In this document: positions 7,966 to 15,720 of the stretch, one piece after another | Position numbering within the stretch: the first letter of the stretch is position 1 | How the letters are laid out: each line of letters opens with the position of its first letter | NCBI GenBank assembly: GCA_020026275.1 | Contig: JAHHQQ010000034.1 | Location: 1-15,973, forward strand | DNA from: Bacteroidales bacterium | GTDB taxonomy: Bacteria > Bacteroidota > Bacteroidia > Bacteroidales > UBA932 | DNA: 15,973 nt | Reading direction: 5' to 3' | Notes under the pieces: model-generated | The model's database searches: none | Told to the model about the DNA's origin: nothing | Seen by the model: only the letters and a program-made list of their open reading frames with translations | Made by a program: the position numbers and the translations under genes

Positions 7966-10005
7966 ATGCATAAATCGAACATTCCTACCTCTGTCAGAGT
8001 CTATCTTTCCCTCGCCGGTCTGTTTATGATCTTGCTGCTTATCATGCCAAGAACCGGAAAGTTCAATTATGACTACAGGAAAGGTGCGCCGTGGGCATAT
8101 GAGACGCTGGTCGCTCAATTTGATTTCCCGATCCTGAAGACTCAGGAGCAAATTCAGACGGAAATGGAGATCGCCGGTTCCAAAGTGGTCCCATATTTCA
8201 AGTATTCCGGCATCATTGCTTCAGATGTGCTTTCTGCTGTGAAGGCGACCAATTTGGGGAGATATGGTTATGTCCGTAACGATATCCTTACCTCGGTAGG
8301 GAATATCTATGAGAAAGGCATCATGACGGAAGATGCCTATTCCGGCGCGGAGAACAAATCGGTCGGAGAAGACGTTATTTTTGTCCAAAAAGACAAGAGG
8401 GCTTTCAAGTATCCTTCTTCAGATGTCTATACGCTCGGCTCCGCCAAGACACGCCTCTACAGAGACCTGGCTGAATATCGGAGCGAGTTCAACGTAGATT
8501 CTCTGCTGACAGCCTCCGGTATAGATGATCTCCTTCTCCCGAACCTGATCTATGACAAGGAGACGACCGATCTGGTCCATGCCGAATCGGTAGACTTCAT
8601 CTCTCCGACTTCCGGTTTTGTCAATTCCGGCCAGACTATCGTGTCCAAGGGAGAGCTGATTACGGGAGAAATCTACCAGATGCTGGATTCCTATCGTCAG
8701 GAATATGAGGAAAGTCTTGGATACAGCGGACCGAGATTTCTGCTGTGGCTGGGCAATGCGCTCCTGGCGCTGCTCATGTGCTTCATCCTGTTCTTCTCCA
8801 TTGTCTATACCAACCCTGGCATCTTCGACCAGTCCAACAAATATCTCTATATCATGTTCATCGTGACCTTCACTGCTGTGTTGGCCATGTCCATTGAACG
8901 GATCGACCCGAAGATGCTTTATATGGTGCCGTTCTCCATCTCTTCCCTCTATTTGTTGGCATTTTTCAGAAAAAGAGTAGTGCTGCCGGTCTATATCATC
9001 TCCCTGTTCCCGTTGCTCCTGTTCGCACACAATGGCATAGAACTGTTTACCATGAATGTGGTGGCCGGGGTGTTGACCATGTACATTTTCCAGTTCTTCA
9101 GCAGGGGATGGAGGCAGTTCATCTGTGCACTCATTGTATTTGCAGCCATGACCTTGACATGGATTGGTTTCCGTCTGCTCAATGACCTCCAATCCGTGAC
9201 AGACTGGATGAAGATCTTCTACATCTTCATCGGCTCCATGTTGACGGTGGCAGGCTATCCGCTTATCTATCTCTTCGAGAAGATTTTCGGCCTCCTGTCC
9301 AGCTCCAGATTGCAGGAACTGTGTGACACCAATGCCAACAAATTGCTGGGAGACCTTTCACAGAAGGCTCCGGGAACTTTCCAGCATTGTCTTCAGGTAA
9401 TGAACATGTGTGATGCGGCAGCCAGAAGCATCGATGCAGATGTGCTGCTGGTCCGTGCCGGAGCGCTGTATCATGACATTGGAAAGACAGCCAATCCGCA
9501 GTGCTTCGTAGAGAACGAGGCCAGGGGCTTTGACTACCATGCCAACCTGACTCCGCTGGAAAGTGCCAAAGAAATTATTCAGCACGTGGCGGACGGTGTT
9601 GCACTGGCAGACAAGTACAACCTGCCGGCAGAGGTGAAGGAATTTATCGTTACCCATCATGGCACCACCAGTGTGGCCTATTTCTATACGAAATATGTCA
9701 ACGAAGGGGGCAGCCCGGAAGATCTCCATCTTTTCACCTATCCGGGACACAAGCCTCAGACCAAAGAACAGGTGATCTTGATGATTTGCGATACGCTGGA
9801 AGCGGCTTCCAGGACATTGAAAGAAAATACACCGGCTGTTTTTGATGCTTTCGTTGAGAAAATCGTTTCTGGAAAAGCGGCAGAAGGTCAGTTGGATGAG
9901 GCCGATATCACCCTTCGGGAAATCAACATCGTCAAGGAAGTCCTCAAGAAATATCTGGGCCAGATCTATCACGAACGGATCGTCTATCCGACCCGCAAGA
10001 AATGA
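7966..10005 (+). CDS. PgpH/YqfF-type 7TM-HD phosphohydrolase, probable cyclic di-AMP phosphodiesterase
   Basis: The 679-residue protein has the three-part layout of the PgpH family. It has an N-terminal membrane anchor (about residues 12-28) and an extracytoplasmic region to about 255. A bundle of roughly seven membrane helices follows (about 258-445), then a cytoplasmic HD domain from about 470. Metal-binding residues are visible: H474 (FQHCLQ), H503 and D504 in the HDIG motif, H564 and H565 in VTHHGTT, and D609 (CDTLEA). Characterised PgpH proteins hydrolyse cyclic di-AMP, so that is the best inference here; no other domain is present. It starts at the ATG 81 bases after gyrB and ends 86 bases before tig. 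All catalytic residues I can check are present, so it should be active. The exact nucleotide substrate cannot be read from the sequence. Confidence 0.85.
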   Translation: MHKSNIPTSVRVYLSLAGLFMILLLIMPRTGKFNYDYRKGAPWAYETLVAQFDFPILKTQEQIQTEMEIAGSKVVPYFKYSGIIASDVLSAVKATNLGRYGYVRNDILTSVGNIYEKGIMTEDAYSGAENKSVGEDVIFVQKDKRAFKYPSSDVYTLGSAKTRLYRDLAEYRSEFNVDSLLTASGIDDLLLPNLIYDKETTDLVHAESVDFISPTSGFVNSGQTIVSKGELITGEIYQMLDSYRQEYEESLGYSGPRFLLWLGNALLALLMCFILFFSIVYTNPGIFDQSNKYLYIMFIVTFTAVLAMSIERIDPKMLYMVPFSISSLYLLAFFRKRVVLPVYIISLFPLLLFAHNGIELFTMNVVAGVLTMYIFQFFSRGWRQFICALIVFAAMTLTWIGFRLLNDLQSVTDWMKIFYIFIGSMLTVAGYPLIYLFEKIFGLLSSSRLQELCDTNANKLLGDLSQKAPGTFQHCLQVMNMCDAAARSIDADVLLVRAGALYHDIGKTANPQCFVENEARGFDYHANLTPLESAKEIIQHVADGVALADKYNLPAEVKEFIVTHHGTTSVAYFYTKYVNEGGSPEDLHLFTYPGHKPQTKEQVILMICDTLEAASRTLKENTPAVFDAFVEKIVSGKAAEGQLDEADITLREINIVKEVLKKYLGQIYHERIVYPTRKK

Positions 10006-10014
10006 CAGGAAGGA

Positions 10015-10046
10015 ATTGGTAATTTCCGAGAAATTTCCTATTTTTG
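10015..10046 (+). promoter_or_regulatory. tig-clpP-clpX promoter (ATTG-N20-TATTTTTG)
   Basis: TATTTTTG at 10039-10046, followed by C, fits the -7 consensus TAnnTTTGC. ATTG at 10015-10018 matches three of four bases of the -33 box at the ideal 20-base spacing. AAATTT (10031-10036) lies two bases upstream of the -7 box. The expected leader is about 40 bases. It lies in the short gap after the HD gene and would make tig-clpP-clpX independent of gyrB. Confidence 0.7.
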
Positions 10047-10091
10047 CGGACTGCATTATCGAATAGTAGAAAAACAAAGATTATATAGACT

Positions 10092-11411
10092 ATGAATATT
10101 GAAAAGAAACAGATCGACGAGCTCGATATCCAGCTTACATTGACTGTCACTAAAGAGGACTACGCTCCAAGTGAGAAGAAGATGCTGAATGAAAGAAGAA
10201 GAAACGCAGACCTCAAAGGTTTCCGTAAAGGCATGGCTCCAATGTCATTGATTCAGAGAATGTACGGTGAGCAGGCATTGTATGAGGCAATCAACAGAGT
10301 CATTTCAGAGTCTCTCAACAAATTCATTGAGGAGAACAATCTGAAAGTGGTAGGCGAACCTCTTCAGAGCGAGGACCAGCCTGAGCTCGAGTGGAAGTCA
10401 GGCAATGATTTCACATTCAAGTTCGATATCGCAACAACTCCGGAGATCAAAGCGGAAGCTTCCAAGGAAGACAAGATTCCTTATTACAATATCAATGTGA
10501 CAGAGACTGCCAAGAAAGAGATGAAGTCCAATATGCTCAGCCAGCTCGGAACACTTGTAGATGCCCCTAAGGCAGGTGAAGAGGATTTTGTTATTGCTGA
10601 CTTGAACCAGGAAGGTGGCATCAACGTTGAGAAGGCTTACATTTCTGTAAAGAAAGTGGCAGGTGATGCACAGAAATCATTCATTGGCGCCAAAGTGGGC
10701 GATACTTTCGAGATCAGCGTAAACGATGCATTCTCTGATGAGACAGACCGCGCTTCTCTCTTGAAGGTCAAGAAGGAAGAGCTCGCAGGCATCAACCCTC
10801 TGTTCAACGTGACTGTCGGCGAGGTGAAGACGTTCAAGCCGGCAGAGGAAAGCCAGGAGACCTATGACAAACTTTTCGGTGAAGGCAAGGTGAAGAGCGC
10901 AGAAGAGTTTGACAAGGCAGTCGAGGAGCACCTTCAGGCCAATTACAAGCAGGAAGCAGAAATGAGACTTGCCAAAGACATCAGAAACCATTTTGTGGAG
11001 AAGGCGGCTATTGCACTTCCTGAGGCTTTCCTCAAGAGATGGCTGTTCCAGATCAACGAGGGCAAGTTCACTATGGAGGACATCGAGAAAGATTTCCCTG
11101 CATTCCTTGAGGATTATCGCTGGAAACTTGTCCGTACTGCATTCCTTGCCAAATACAACATCAATATCGAAGAGAAAGATCTCGTTGAGGCGGCCAAGGC
11201 CTATGCATCTTACCAATATGCAATGTACGGTATGGGCAATGTGCCAGAGGACATGATCGCAGACTTCGCCAAACGTCTTCTCAATGACGAACGTCAGGCA
11301 AGAGCCATCTATGACAATCTTGAGGAGCAGAAAGTAATTGAGGCTGTGAAACCTGATATCACACTTTCAACCAAGAAGATTTCTGTAGAGAAGTTCCGTG
11401 AATTGAAATAA
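10092..11411 (+). CDS. tig: Trigger factor, ribosome-associated chaperone
   Basis: Trigger factor binds the ribosome at the exit tunnel and shields nascent chains. The 439-residue length fits the family. The N-terminal ribosome-binding domain carries the signature GFRKGMAP at residues 43-50. The C-terminal half (about 250-439) is the helical chaperone cradle. The middle segment (about 155-250) sits where the FKBP-type prolyl isomerase domain belongs. It lacks the aromatic residues and the GFE-type motif of active FKBPs, so isomerase activity is doubtful. The gene begins the tig-clpP-clpX cluster, three bases before clpP. Proline codons are mostly CCT (8 of 13; CCG only 2), against 18 CCG of 24 in the preceding HD gene, which fits codon adaptation for high expression. 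Confidence 0.93.
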   Translation: MNIEKKQIDELDIQLTLTVTKEDYAPSEKKMLNERRRNADLKGFRKGMAPMSLIQRMYGEQALYEAINRVISESLNKFIEENNLKVVGEPLQSEDQPELEWKSGNDFTFKFDIATTPEIKAEASKEDKIPYYNINVTETAKKEMKSNMLSQLGTLVDAPKAGEEDFVIADLNQEGGINVEKAYISVKKVAGDAQKSFIGAKVGDTFEISVNDAFSDETDRASLLKVKKEELAGINPLFNVTVGEVKTFKPAEESQETYDKLFGEGKVKSAEEFDKAVEEHLQANYKQEAEMRLAKDIRNHFVEKAAIALPEAFLKRWLFQINEGKFTMEDIEKDFPAFLEDYRWKLVRTAFLAKYNINIEEKDLVEAAKAYASYQYAMYGMGNVPEDMIADFAKRLLNDERQARAIYDNLEEQKVIEAVKPDITLSTKKISVEKFRELK

Positions 11412-11414
11412 TTT

Positions 11415-12086
11415 ATGAATAAGAACGAATTCAATAAATTTGCGAATCAGGGTTGTGGAATCAGTTCCATGACCCTGCATCGTTATGAGTCCATACAGGA
11501 CAATTACATCAATCCGACAATCATAGAAGAAAGGAAGCTCAACGTCGCTTCCATGGATGTGTTCAGCCGTCTGATGATGGACCGCATCATCTTTCTGGGA
11601 GTGCCGATTGATGATGATGTGGCCAATATCATTGAAGCCCAGCTTCTTTTTCTGGCATCTCAGGATAGCAGTGCTGACATTTCTCTATATCTGAATACTC
11701 CAGGCGGTCAGGTGACTTCTGGTTTGGGTATCTATGATACGATGCAGTTGGTAGCACCGGATATTGCCACTATCTGTACAGGTATGGCCGCTTCCATGGG
11801 TTCCGTCCTGCTTTGTGCCGGAGCCAAAGGCAAAAGATCCTGTCTGCCTCATTCGAGAGTGTTGATTCATCAGCCGCTTGGTGGCGCACAGGGTCAGGCT
11901 TCCGATATCCTGATTGCCGCCAAGGAAATCGAAAAGACCCGCAATGAACTATGTGGCATCATCGCTGAACATAGCGGCCAGCCTTTCGAGAAGGTCTTCG
12001 CTGATGCGGACAGGGATTTCTGGATGACCGCGCAGGAAGCGAAGGAGTATGGTATGGTAGATGATATCCTTTGTAAAAAGAAATAG
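11415..12086 (+). CDS. clpP: ATP-dependent Clp protease proteolytic subunit ClpP
   Basis: ClpP is a serine protease that forms a double heptameric ring and degrades proteins fed by ClpX. The 223-residue sequence shows the catalytic triad: S127 in GMAASMGS, H152 in RVLIHQPLGG and D201 in the DRDFWMTA segment. The GGQVTSGLGIYDTM and GAQGQASDI blocks are also typical. The N-terminus has about 30 residues before the conserved IEERKLNV segment, as in other Bacteroidales ClpP proteins; a propeptide is possible. It starts three bases after the tig stop and ends five bases before the clpX start, so the three genes are almost certainly co-transcribed. Confidence 0.95.
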   Translation: MNKNEFNKFANQGCGISSMTLHRYESIQDNYINPTIIEERKLNVASMDVFSRLMMDRIIFLGVPIDDDVANIIEAQLLFLASQDSSADISLYLNTPGGQVTSGLGIYDTMQLVAPDIATICTGMAASMGSVLLCAGAKGKRSCLPHSRVLIHQPLGGAQGQASDILIAAKEIEKTRNELCGIIAEHSGQPFEKVFADADRDFWMTAQEAKEYGMVDDILCKKK

Positions 12087-12091
12087 AAACT

Positions 12092-13336
12092 GTGGCGAAC
12101 AATAAGAATACGAACAGCAGCAAACATTGTGTGCTATGTGGCAGAGGGGAGAATGAAGTTCCTCTTCTTTTGGCAGGTCTGGATGGCTACATCTGTTCTG
12201 ATTGCATAGAGATGGCCCATGAGGTCCTTGGTCAGCAGATGGGAACAGTGCGCAAGGAGGAAAGCCGGCATGCAAGATTGGAAAATCTTTCCAAGCCGAA
12301 GGAAATCAAGAAGTATCTGGATCAGTATGTGATTGGACAGGATAGGGCAAAAAAGCTGCTGTCTGTCGCTGTATATAATCATTACAAGCGAATTAACCAT
12401 AATCTGGTCGACAAAGTGGAACATCCTGAAGACGAAGTGGAACTGGAGAAGTCCAATATTCTGATGGTGGGTCCGACCGGTACTGGCAAGACCTTGCTGG
12501 CCAAGACCATCGCCAAATTATTGGACGTGCCTTTCACCATTGTGGATGCAACCGTCTTGACAGAAGCCGGTTATGTGGGAGAAGATGTCGAGAGTATCTT
12601 GTCCCGTCTGCTTCAGGAAGCAGATTACGATCTGGAGAAAGCGGAACGGGGTATTGTCTTTATTGACGAGATTGACAAGATCGCCCGCAAGAGTGACAAC
12701 CCATCCATTACACGTGATGTATCTGGAGAGGGGGTTCAGCAGGCCATGCTGAAGCTGCTTGAAGGCAATGTGGTCAATGTACCGCCAAAGGGAGGGCGCA
12801 AACATCCTGATCAGGACTATGTTCATGTCAATACTCAGAATATCCTTTTTATCTGCGGTGGTGCTTTCGAGGGCATCGAAAGAAGAATTGCCCAGCGTAT
12901 GAATACGCAGGTAATCGGTTTCGCTCCAAGCGGAGTCAAGCAAGTGGACAAGGATAATCTCCTTCAATATGTGGAGGCGTCCGATTTGCGTGCCTATGGA
13001 TTGATTCCTGAAATTATTGGCCGTCTTCCTGTAATCACCTATCTGGATCAATTGGATAAGAAAGCCCTCAAGGACATTCTCATCAAGCCGAAAAATGCTA
13101 TCATGAAGCAGTATGCCAAGATGTTTGAACTGGATGGCATCACTTTAGAGATTGAGCCGGCCGTGTACGATCTCATTGTGGATACCTCTTTGGAAAACAA
13201 GTTGGGAGCCCGCGGCTTGCGTGGTATCTGTGAACGAATCTTTGCGGATGCGATGTATGATGCTCCATCTTCTCGCAAGAAGACTTTCAAACTTACTTTG
13301 GAATATGCCGAAGAGCATCTTTCCAAAAATAACTGA
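12092..13336 (+). CDS. clpX: ATP-dependent unfoldase ClpX
   Basis: ClpX is the AAA+ hexamer that recognises, unfolds and threads substrates into ClpP. The 414-residue protein begins with the zinc-binding domain (C13, C16, C35, C38), used for dimerisation and adaptor or substrate binding. Walker A is GPTGTGKT (127-134), Walker B ends at D192-E193, and the pore loop GYVGEDVE, the GGRKHP loop and sensor-2 LGARGLRG follow. The VIGF motif (IGF-type loop that docks ClpP) is present, fitting the partner gene upstream. The start is GTG at 12092: the next in-frame Met lies after the zinc cysteines, so a later start would remove that domain. A strong terminator follows 21 bases after the stop. Confidence 0.96.
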   Translation: MANNKNTNSSKHCVLCGRGENEVPLLLAGLDGYICSDCIEMAHEVLGQQMGTVRKEESRHARLENLSKPKEIKKYLDQYVIGQDRAKKLLSVAVYNHYKRINHNLVDKVEHPEDEVELEKSNILMVGPTGTGKTLLAKTIAKLLDVPFTIVDATVLTEAGYVGEDVESILSRLLQEADYDLEKAERGIVFIDEIDKIARKSDNPSITRDVSGEGVQQAMLKLLEGNVVNVPPKGGRKHPDQDYVHVNTQNILFICGGAFEGIERRIAQRMNTQVIGFAPSGVKQVDKDNLLQYVEASDLRAYGLIPEIIGRLPVITYLDQLDKKALKDILIKPKNAIMKQYAKMFELDGITLEIEPAVYDLIVDTSLENKLGARGLRGICERIFADAMYDAPSSRKKTFKLTLEYAEEHLSKNN

Positions 13337-13357
13337 TTGGTCAGGAAAATGAGATAG

Positions 13358-13407
13358 AAAATACTGGTCTGCATGTGTCAATGTTGCAGACCAGTATTTT
13401 TATTTTA
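13358..13407 (+). terminator. Rho-independent terminator of tig-clpP-clpX
   Basis: AAAATACTGGTCTGC (13358-13372) is the exact reverse complement of 13386-13400, giving a perfect 15-bp stem with a 13-base loop. The stem ends in four T and is followed by TATTTTAT. The A-rich left flank means it could also work on the opposite strand, though no leftward gene faces it. Confidence 0.85.
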
Positions 13408-13455
13408 TAAAAGTGGGGCATTTTCATTTTTCACTGTCTTTTCCAAAATAATTGC

Positions 13456-13463
13456 TATCTTCA
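13456..13463 (+). promoter_or_regulatory. Weak candidate -7 box for the M20 dipeptidase gene
   Basis: GC precedes TATCTTCA here, echoing the GC-TATATTTG arrangement at gyrB but matching TAnnTTTG at only four of six fixed positions. No good -33 box lies 19-21 bases upstream. A promoter is needed in this gap because a strong terminator lies before it, and the position would give a leader of about 30 bases. The rest of the 163-bp gap is A/T-rich with nothing else recognisable. Confidence 0.3.
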
Positions 13464-13499
13464 TAAAGTTGAATTGAAACCAATAAAATAACGCCAAAA

Positions 13500-14846
13500 A
13501 TGAAAGAATATATTGAACAGAACAAAGAGCGATTCTTTGAAGAATTGTTTTCTTTGCTGAGAATCCCTTCAGTCAGCGCAAAGGCTGAGCACAAGCCGGA
13601 TATGATAAAATGTGCGGAGAGATGGAAGGAACTTCTTCTGGACGCTGGAGCCGATGAGGCGGGAGTTTATCCGACTAAAGGCAATCCGGTCGTATTCGCA
13701 AAAAAGATTGTGGATCCGTCCTGCAAGACAGTCCTGGTGTATGGCCACTATGATGTCCAGCCGGCAGAACCTTTCGAACTGTGGAACAATCCGCCGTTTG
13801 AACCGGTTATCCATGATGGCGCTATCTGGGCAAGAGGAGCCAACGATGACAAGGGACAAACTTTCATGCATGCGAAGGCCTTTGAATATCTCGTCCGTAC
13901 AGGACAGCTCAAGCACAATGTCAAGTTCATCTTTGAAGGAGAAGAGGAAATTGGCAGTCCTTCTCTTCCTGCATGGGTCGAGGAAAACAAGGAGATGCTT
14001 GAGGCCGACATCATTCTGGTTTCCGATACGACCATGATGTCAGACAAGGTTCCTTCCATCAACTGTGGTATGAGAGGAATGGCCTATTTTGAGTTGAAGG
14101 TCACCGGACCGGACAAGGATTTGCATTCTGGCCATTATGGTGGAGCCGTCGCCAATCCGTTGAATGTGTTGTGTGACATTGTTTCTTCCTTGATTGACAA
14201 GGATGGTCGTATCACGGTGGAAGGTTTCTACGATGACGTTGTGGAATTGCCTGCTGAAGATCGTGCCATGTTGGCAAGAGCTCCGTTTGACCAGCAGGAA
14301 TTCAATGACTTCTTGAAAATAAAGAATGTCAAGGGCGAGAAGGGCTATACGACCAATGAACGTATCGGCATCCGTCCATGTCTGGATCTGTGCGGTATCT
14401 ACGGCGGTTACACTGGAGAAGGCGCCAAGACCGTCCTTCCTTCTTGGGCCAAGGCGAAAGTGTCCATGCGCCTGGTTCCGAACCAGACCGCCGAGAAGAT
14501 CAGCGATCTGTTCGTCAAGCATATCGACAAGATTGCCCCGGATTATGTCAAGGTGGAGGTCACTCCAATGCAGGGCGGTAACGGCTTCCTGATTCCAATC
14601 CAGTCAGAAGCCTATCAGGCAGCAGCCAAGGCAATGGGCGAAGTGTACGGCATTGAGCCGATTCCAAGCCGTGGTGGCGGCAGCATCGCCATTCTGGCAG
14701 ACATGCAGCGTATTCTCGGTATCGATCCGCTTCTGATGGGATTTGGATTGGAAAGAGACGTCATCCATTCACCGAACGAGAGCTATCTCCTTACCCAACT
14801 CTTCCGTGGTATGGAATCCATTGCTCTTTTCTACAAGTATTACTAG
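13500..14846 (+). CDS. M20-family metallo-dipeptidase
   Basis: The 448-residue protein is a two-zinc M20 peptidase of the dipeptidase (CNDP/PepV-like) branch, cytoplasmic as no signal peptide is seen. Expected metal and catalytic residues are present: H83 and D85 in GHYDVQP, bridging D116 in GANDDKGQ, catalytic E149 and metal ligand E150 in EGEEEIGS, D176 in LVSDT, and H423 in VIHSPNE. The lid domain lies about residues 190-315. The family removes N-terminal residues from dipeptides or short peptides; the exact substrate cannot be told from sequence. It stands alone between two terminators, consistent with a single-gene transcript. ArgE/DapE-type deacylases share the fold, but the EGEEEIGS and GHYDVQP wording fits dipeptidases better. 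Confidence 0.88.
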   Translation: MKEYIEQNKERFFEELFSLLRIPSVSAKAEHKPDMIKCAERWKELLLDAGADEAGVYPTKGNPVVFAKKIVDPSCKTVLVYGHYDVQPAEPFELWNNPPFEPVIHDGAIWARGANDDKGQTFMHAKAFEYLVRTGQLKHNVKFIFEGEEEIGSPSLPAWVEENKEMLEADIILVSDTTMMSDKVPSINCGMRGMAYFELKVTGPDKDLHSGHYGGAVANPLNVLCDIVSSLIDKDGRITVEGFYDDVVELPAEDRAMLARAPFDQQEFNDFLKIKNVKGEKGYTTNERIGIRPCLDLCGIYGGYTGEGAKTVLPSWAKAKVSMRLVPNQTAEKISDLFVKHIDKIAPDYVKVEVTPMQGGNGFLIPIQSEAYQAAAKAMGEVYGIEPIPSRGGGSIAILADMQRILGIDPLLMGFGLERDVIHSPNESYLLTQLFRGMESIALFYKYY

Positions 14847-14853
14847 AAAATCC

Positions 14854-14897
14854 AAATGGGGGGGACTCGGACCACATTCCGGAGTCCCCATTTTTTT
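14854..14897 (+). terminator. Rho-independent terminator after the M20 gene
   Basis: The left arm starting AAATGGGG (14854) pairs with the right arm ending CCCCATTT (to 14893), with ACTC/GAGT continuing the stem and a three-G bulge in the left arm. A run of seven T (14891-14897) follows directly. It lies eight bases after the stop codon. Confidence 0.85.
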
Positions 14898-14898
14898 G

Positions 14899-14906
14899 TA
14901 ACTTTG
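14899..14906 (+). promoter_or_regulatory. Candidate pyrF promoter, -7 box abutting the terminator
   Basis: TAACTTTG fits TAnnTTTG exactly and begins one base after the terminator T-run. Transcription would start near 14913, about 20 bases before the pyrF ATG. The -33 position falls within the terminator hairpin and has no clear TTTG. Confidence 0.5.
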
Positions 14907-14934
14907 AACAATATTCAGAAAATATCATAAAACC

Positions 14935-15720
14935 ATGACAACAGACGAATTGTACGGACAGATCCAGAAAAAGAAATCTATGCTTTGTGTCGGATTGGAT
15001 ACCGACATCAACAAATTTCCGGAAGGGGTGACAGACATCTTTGACTTCAACAAGGCCATCATCGACGCCACGTCACCATACTGTGTGGCTTACAAGCCGA
15101 ATCTTGCATTCTACGAGTGCTATGGCTTGGAGGGAATGAGGGCACTGGACAAGACCGTCGACTATATCAGGACTCACTATCCGGAGCAGTTCATCATCTC
15201 CGATGCGAAGAGGGGAGACATCGGCAATACCGCCAAGATGTATGCAAAGACTTTCTTCGAGACCATGGATTTTGATGCAGTCACCATTTCCCCCTATATG
15301 GGATCCGAGACCGTGACTCCATTTCTGGAATACAAGAATAAATACGCCATTGTAGTAGCCTTGTCTTCCAATTCTTCTTCCGCCGATTTCCAGTTTGCCC
15401 TGCAGGGAGGAAAACCGCTTTACCAAGTGGTGATGGAAAAGATGATGGAAATCTCCACTCCAGAGAACATGATGTTCGTAGTAGGTGCGACCAAGGCCGA
15501 CAAATTGGCCGAAATAAGGAAATTTTGTCCAGACAACTTCTTTCTGGTACCGGGCGTCGGAGCACAAGGTGGTTCTGCAGAAGAGGTCATCGCACACGGT
15601 GCCAATGCCAAAGGAGGTTTGCTGATTAATTCTTCCCGCGGAGTGCTCTATGCTTCTCATGATAAGGATTTCGCCGAGGCAGCAGCCCGTGTGGCACTTT
15701 CTACTGCCCATCTGGACTAG
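14935..15720 (+). CDS. pyrF: Orotidine 5'-phosphate decarboxylase
   Basis: PyrF converts OMP to UMP, the last step of de novo pyrimidine synthesis. The 261-residue protein is of the longer PyrF subfamily. It has the substrate-binding CVGLDTD near residue 20 and the catalytic cluster DAKRGDIGNTA with D90, K92 and D95. The phosphate-binding end of the TIM barrel is visible in PGVGAQGG and NSSRGVLYA. The ATG at 14935 places the conserved LCVGLDTD where expected. No other pyr gene is adjacent, so it is probably a single-gene transcript with its own short leader. No riboswitch or attenuator is visible in the leader of about 20 bases. Confidence 0.95.
   Translation: MTTDELYGQIQKKKSMLCVGLDTDINKFPEGVTDIFDFNKAIIDATSPYCVAYKPNLAFYECYGLEGMRALDKTVDYIRTHYPEQFIISDAKRGDIGNTAKMYAKTFFETMDFDAVTISPYMGSETVTPFLEYKNKYAIVVALSSNSSSADFQFALQGGKPLYQVVMEKMMEISTPENMMFVVGATKADKLAEIRKFCPDNFFLVPGVGAQGGSAEEVIAHGANAKGGLLINSSRGVLYASHDKDFAEAAARVALSTAHLD

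Noticed and set aside
8419..9192. 257-codon open frame on the minus strand within the HD gene
   Set aside because: It is rich in His, Glu and Gln because it is antisense to membrane helices; no family is recognisable.
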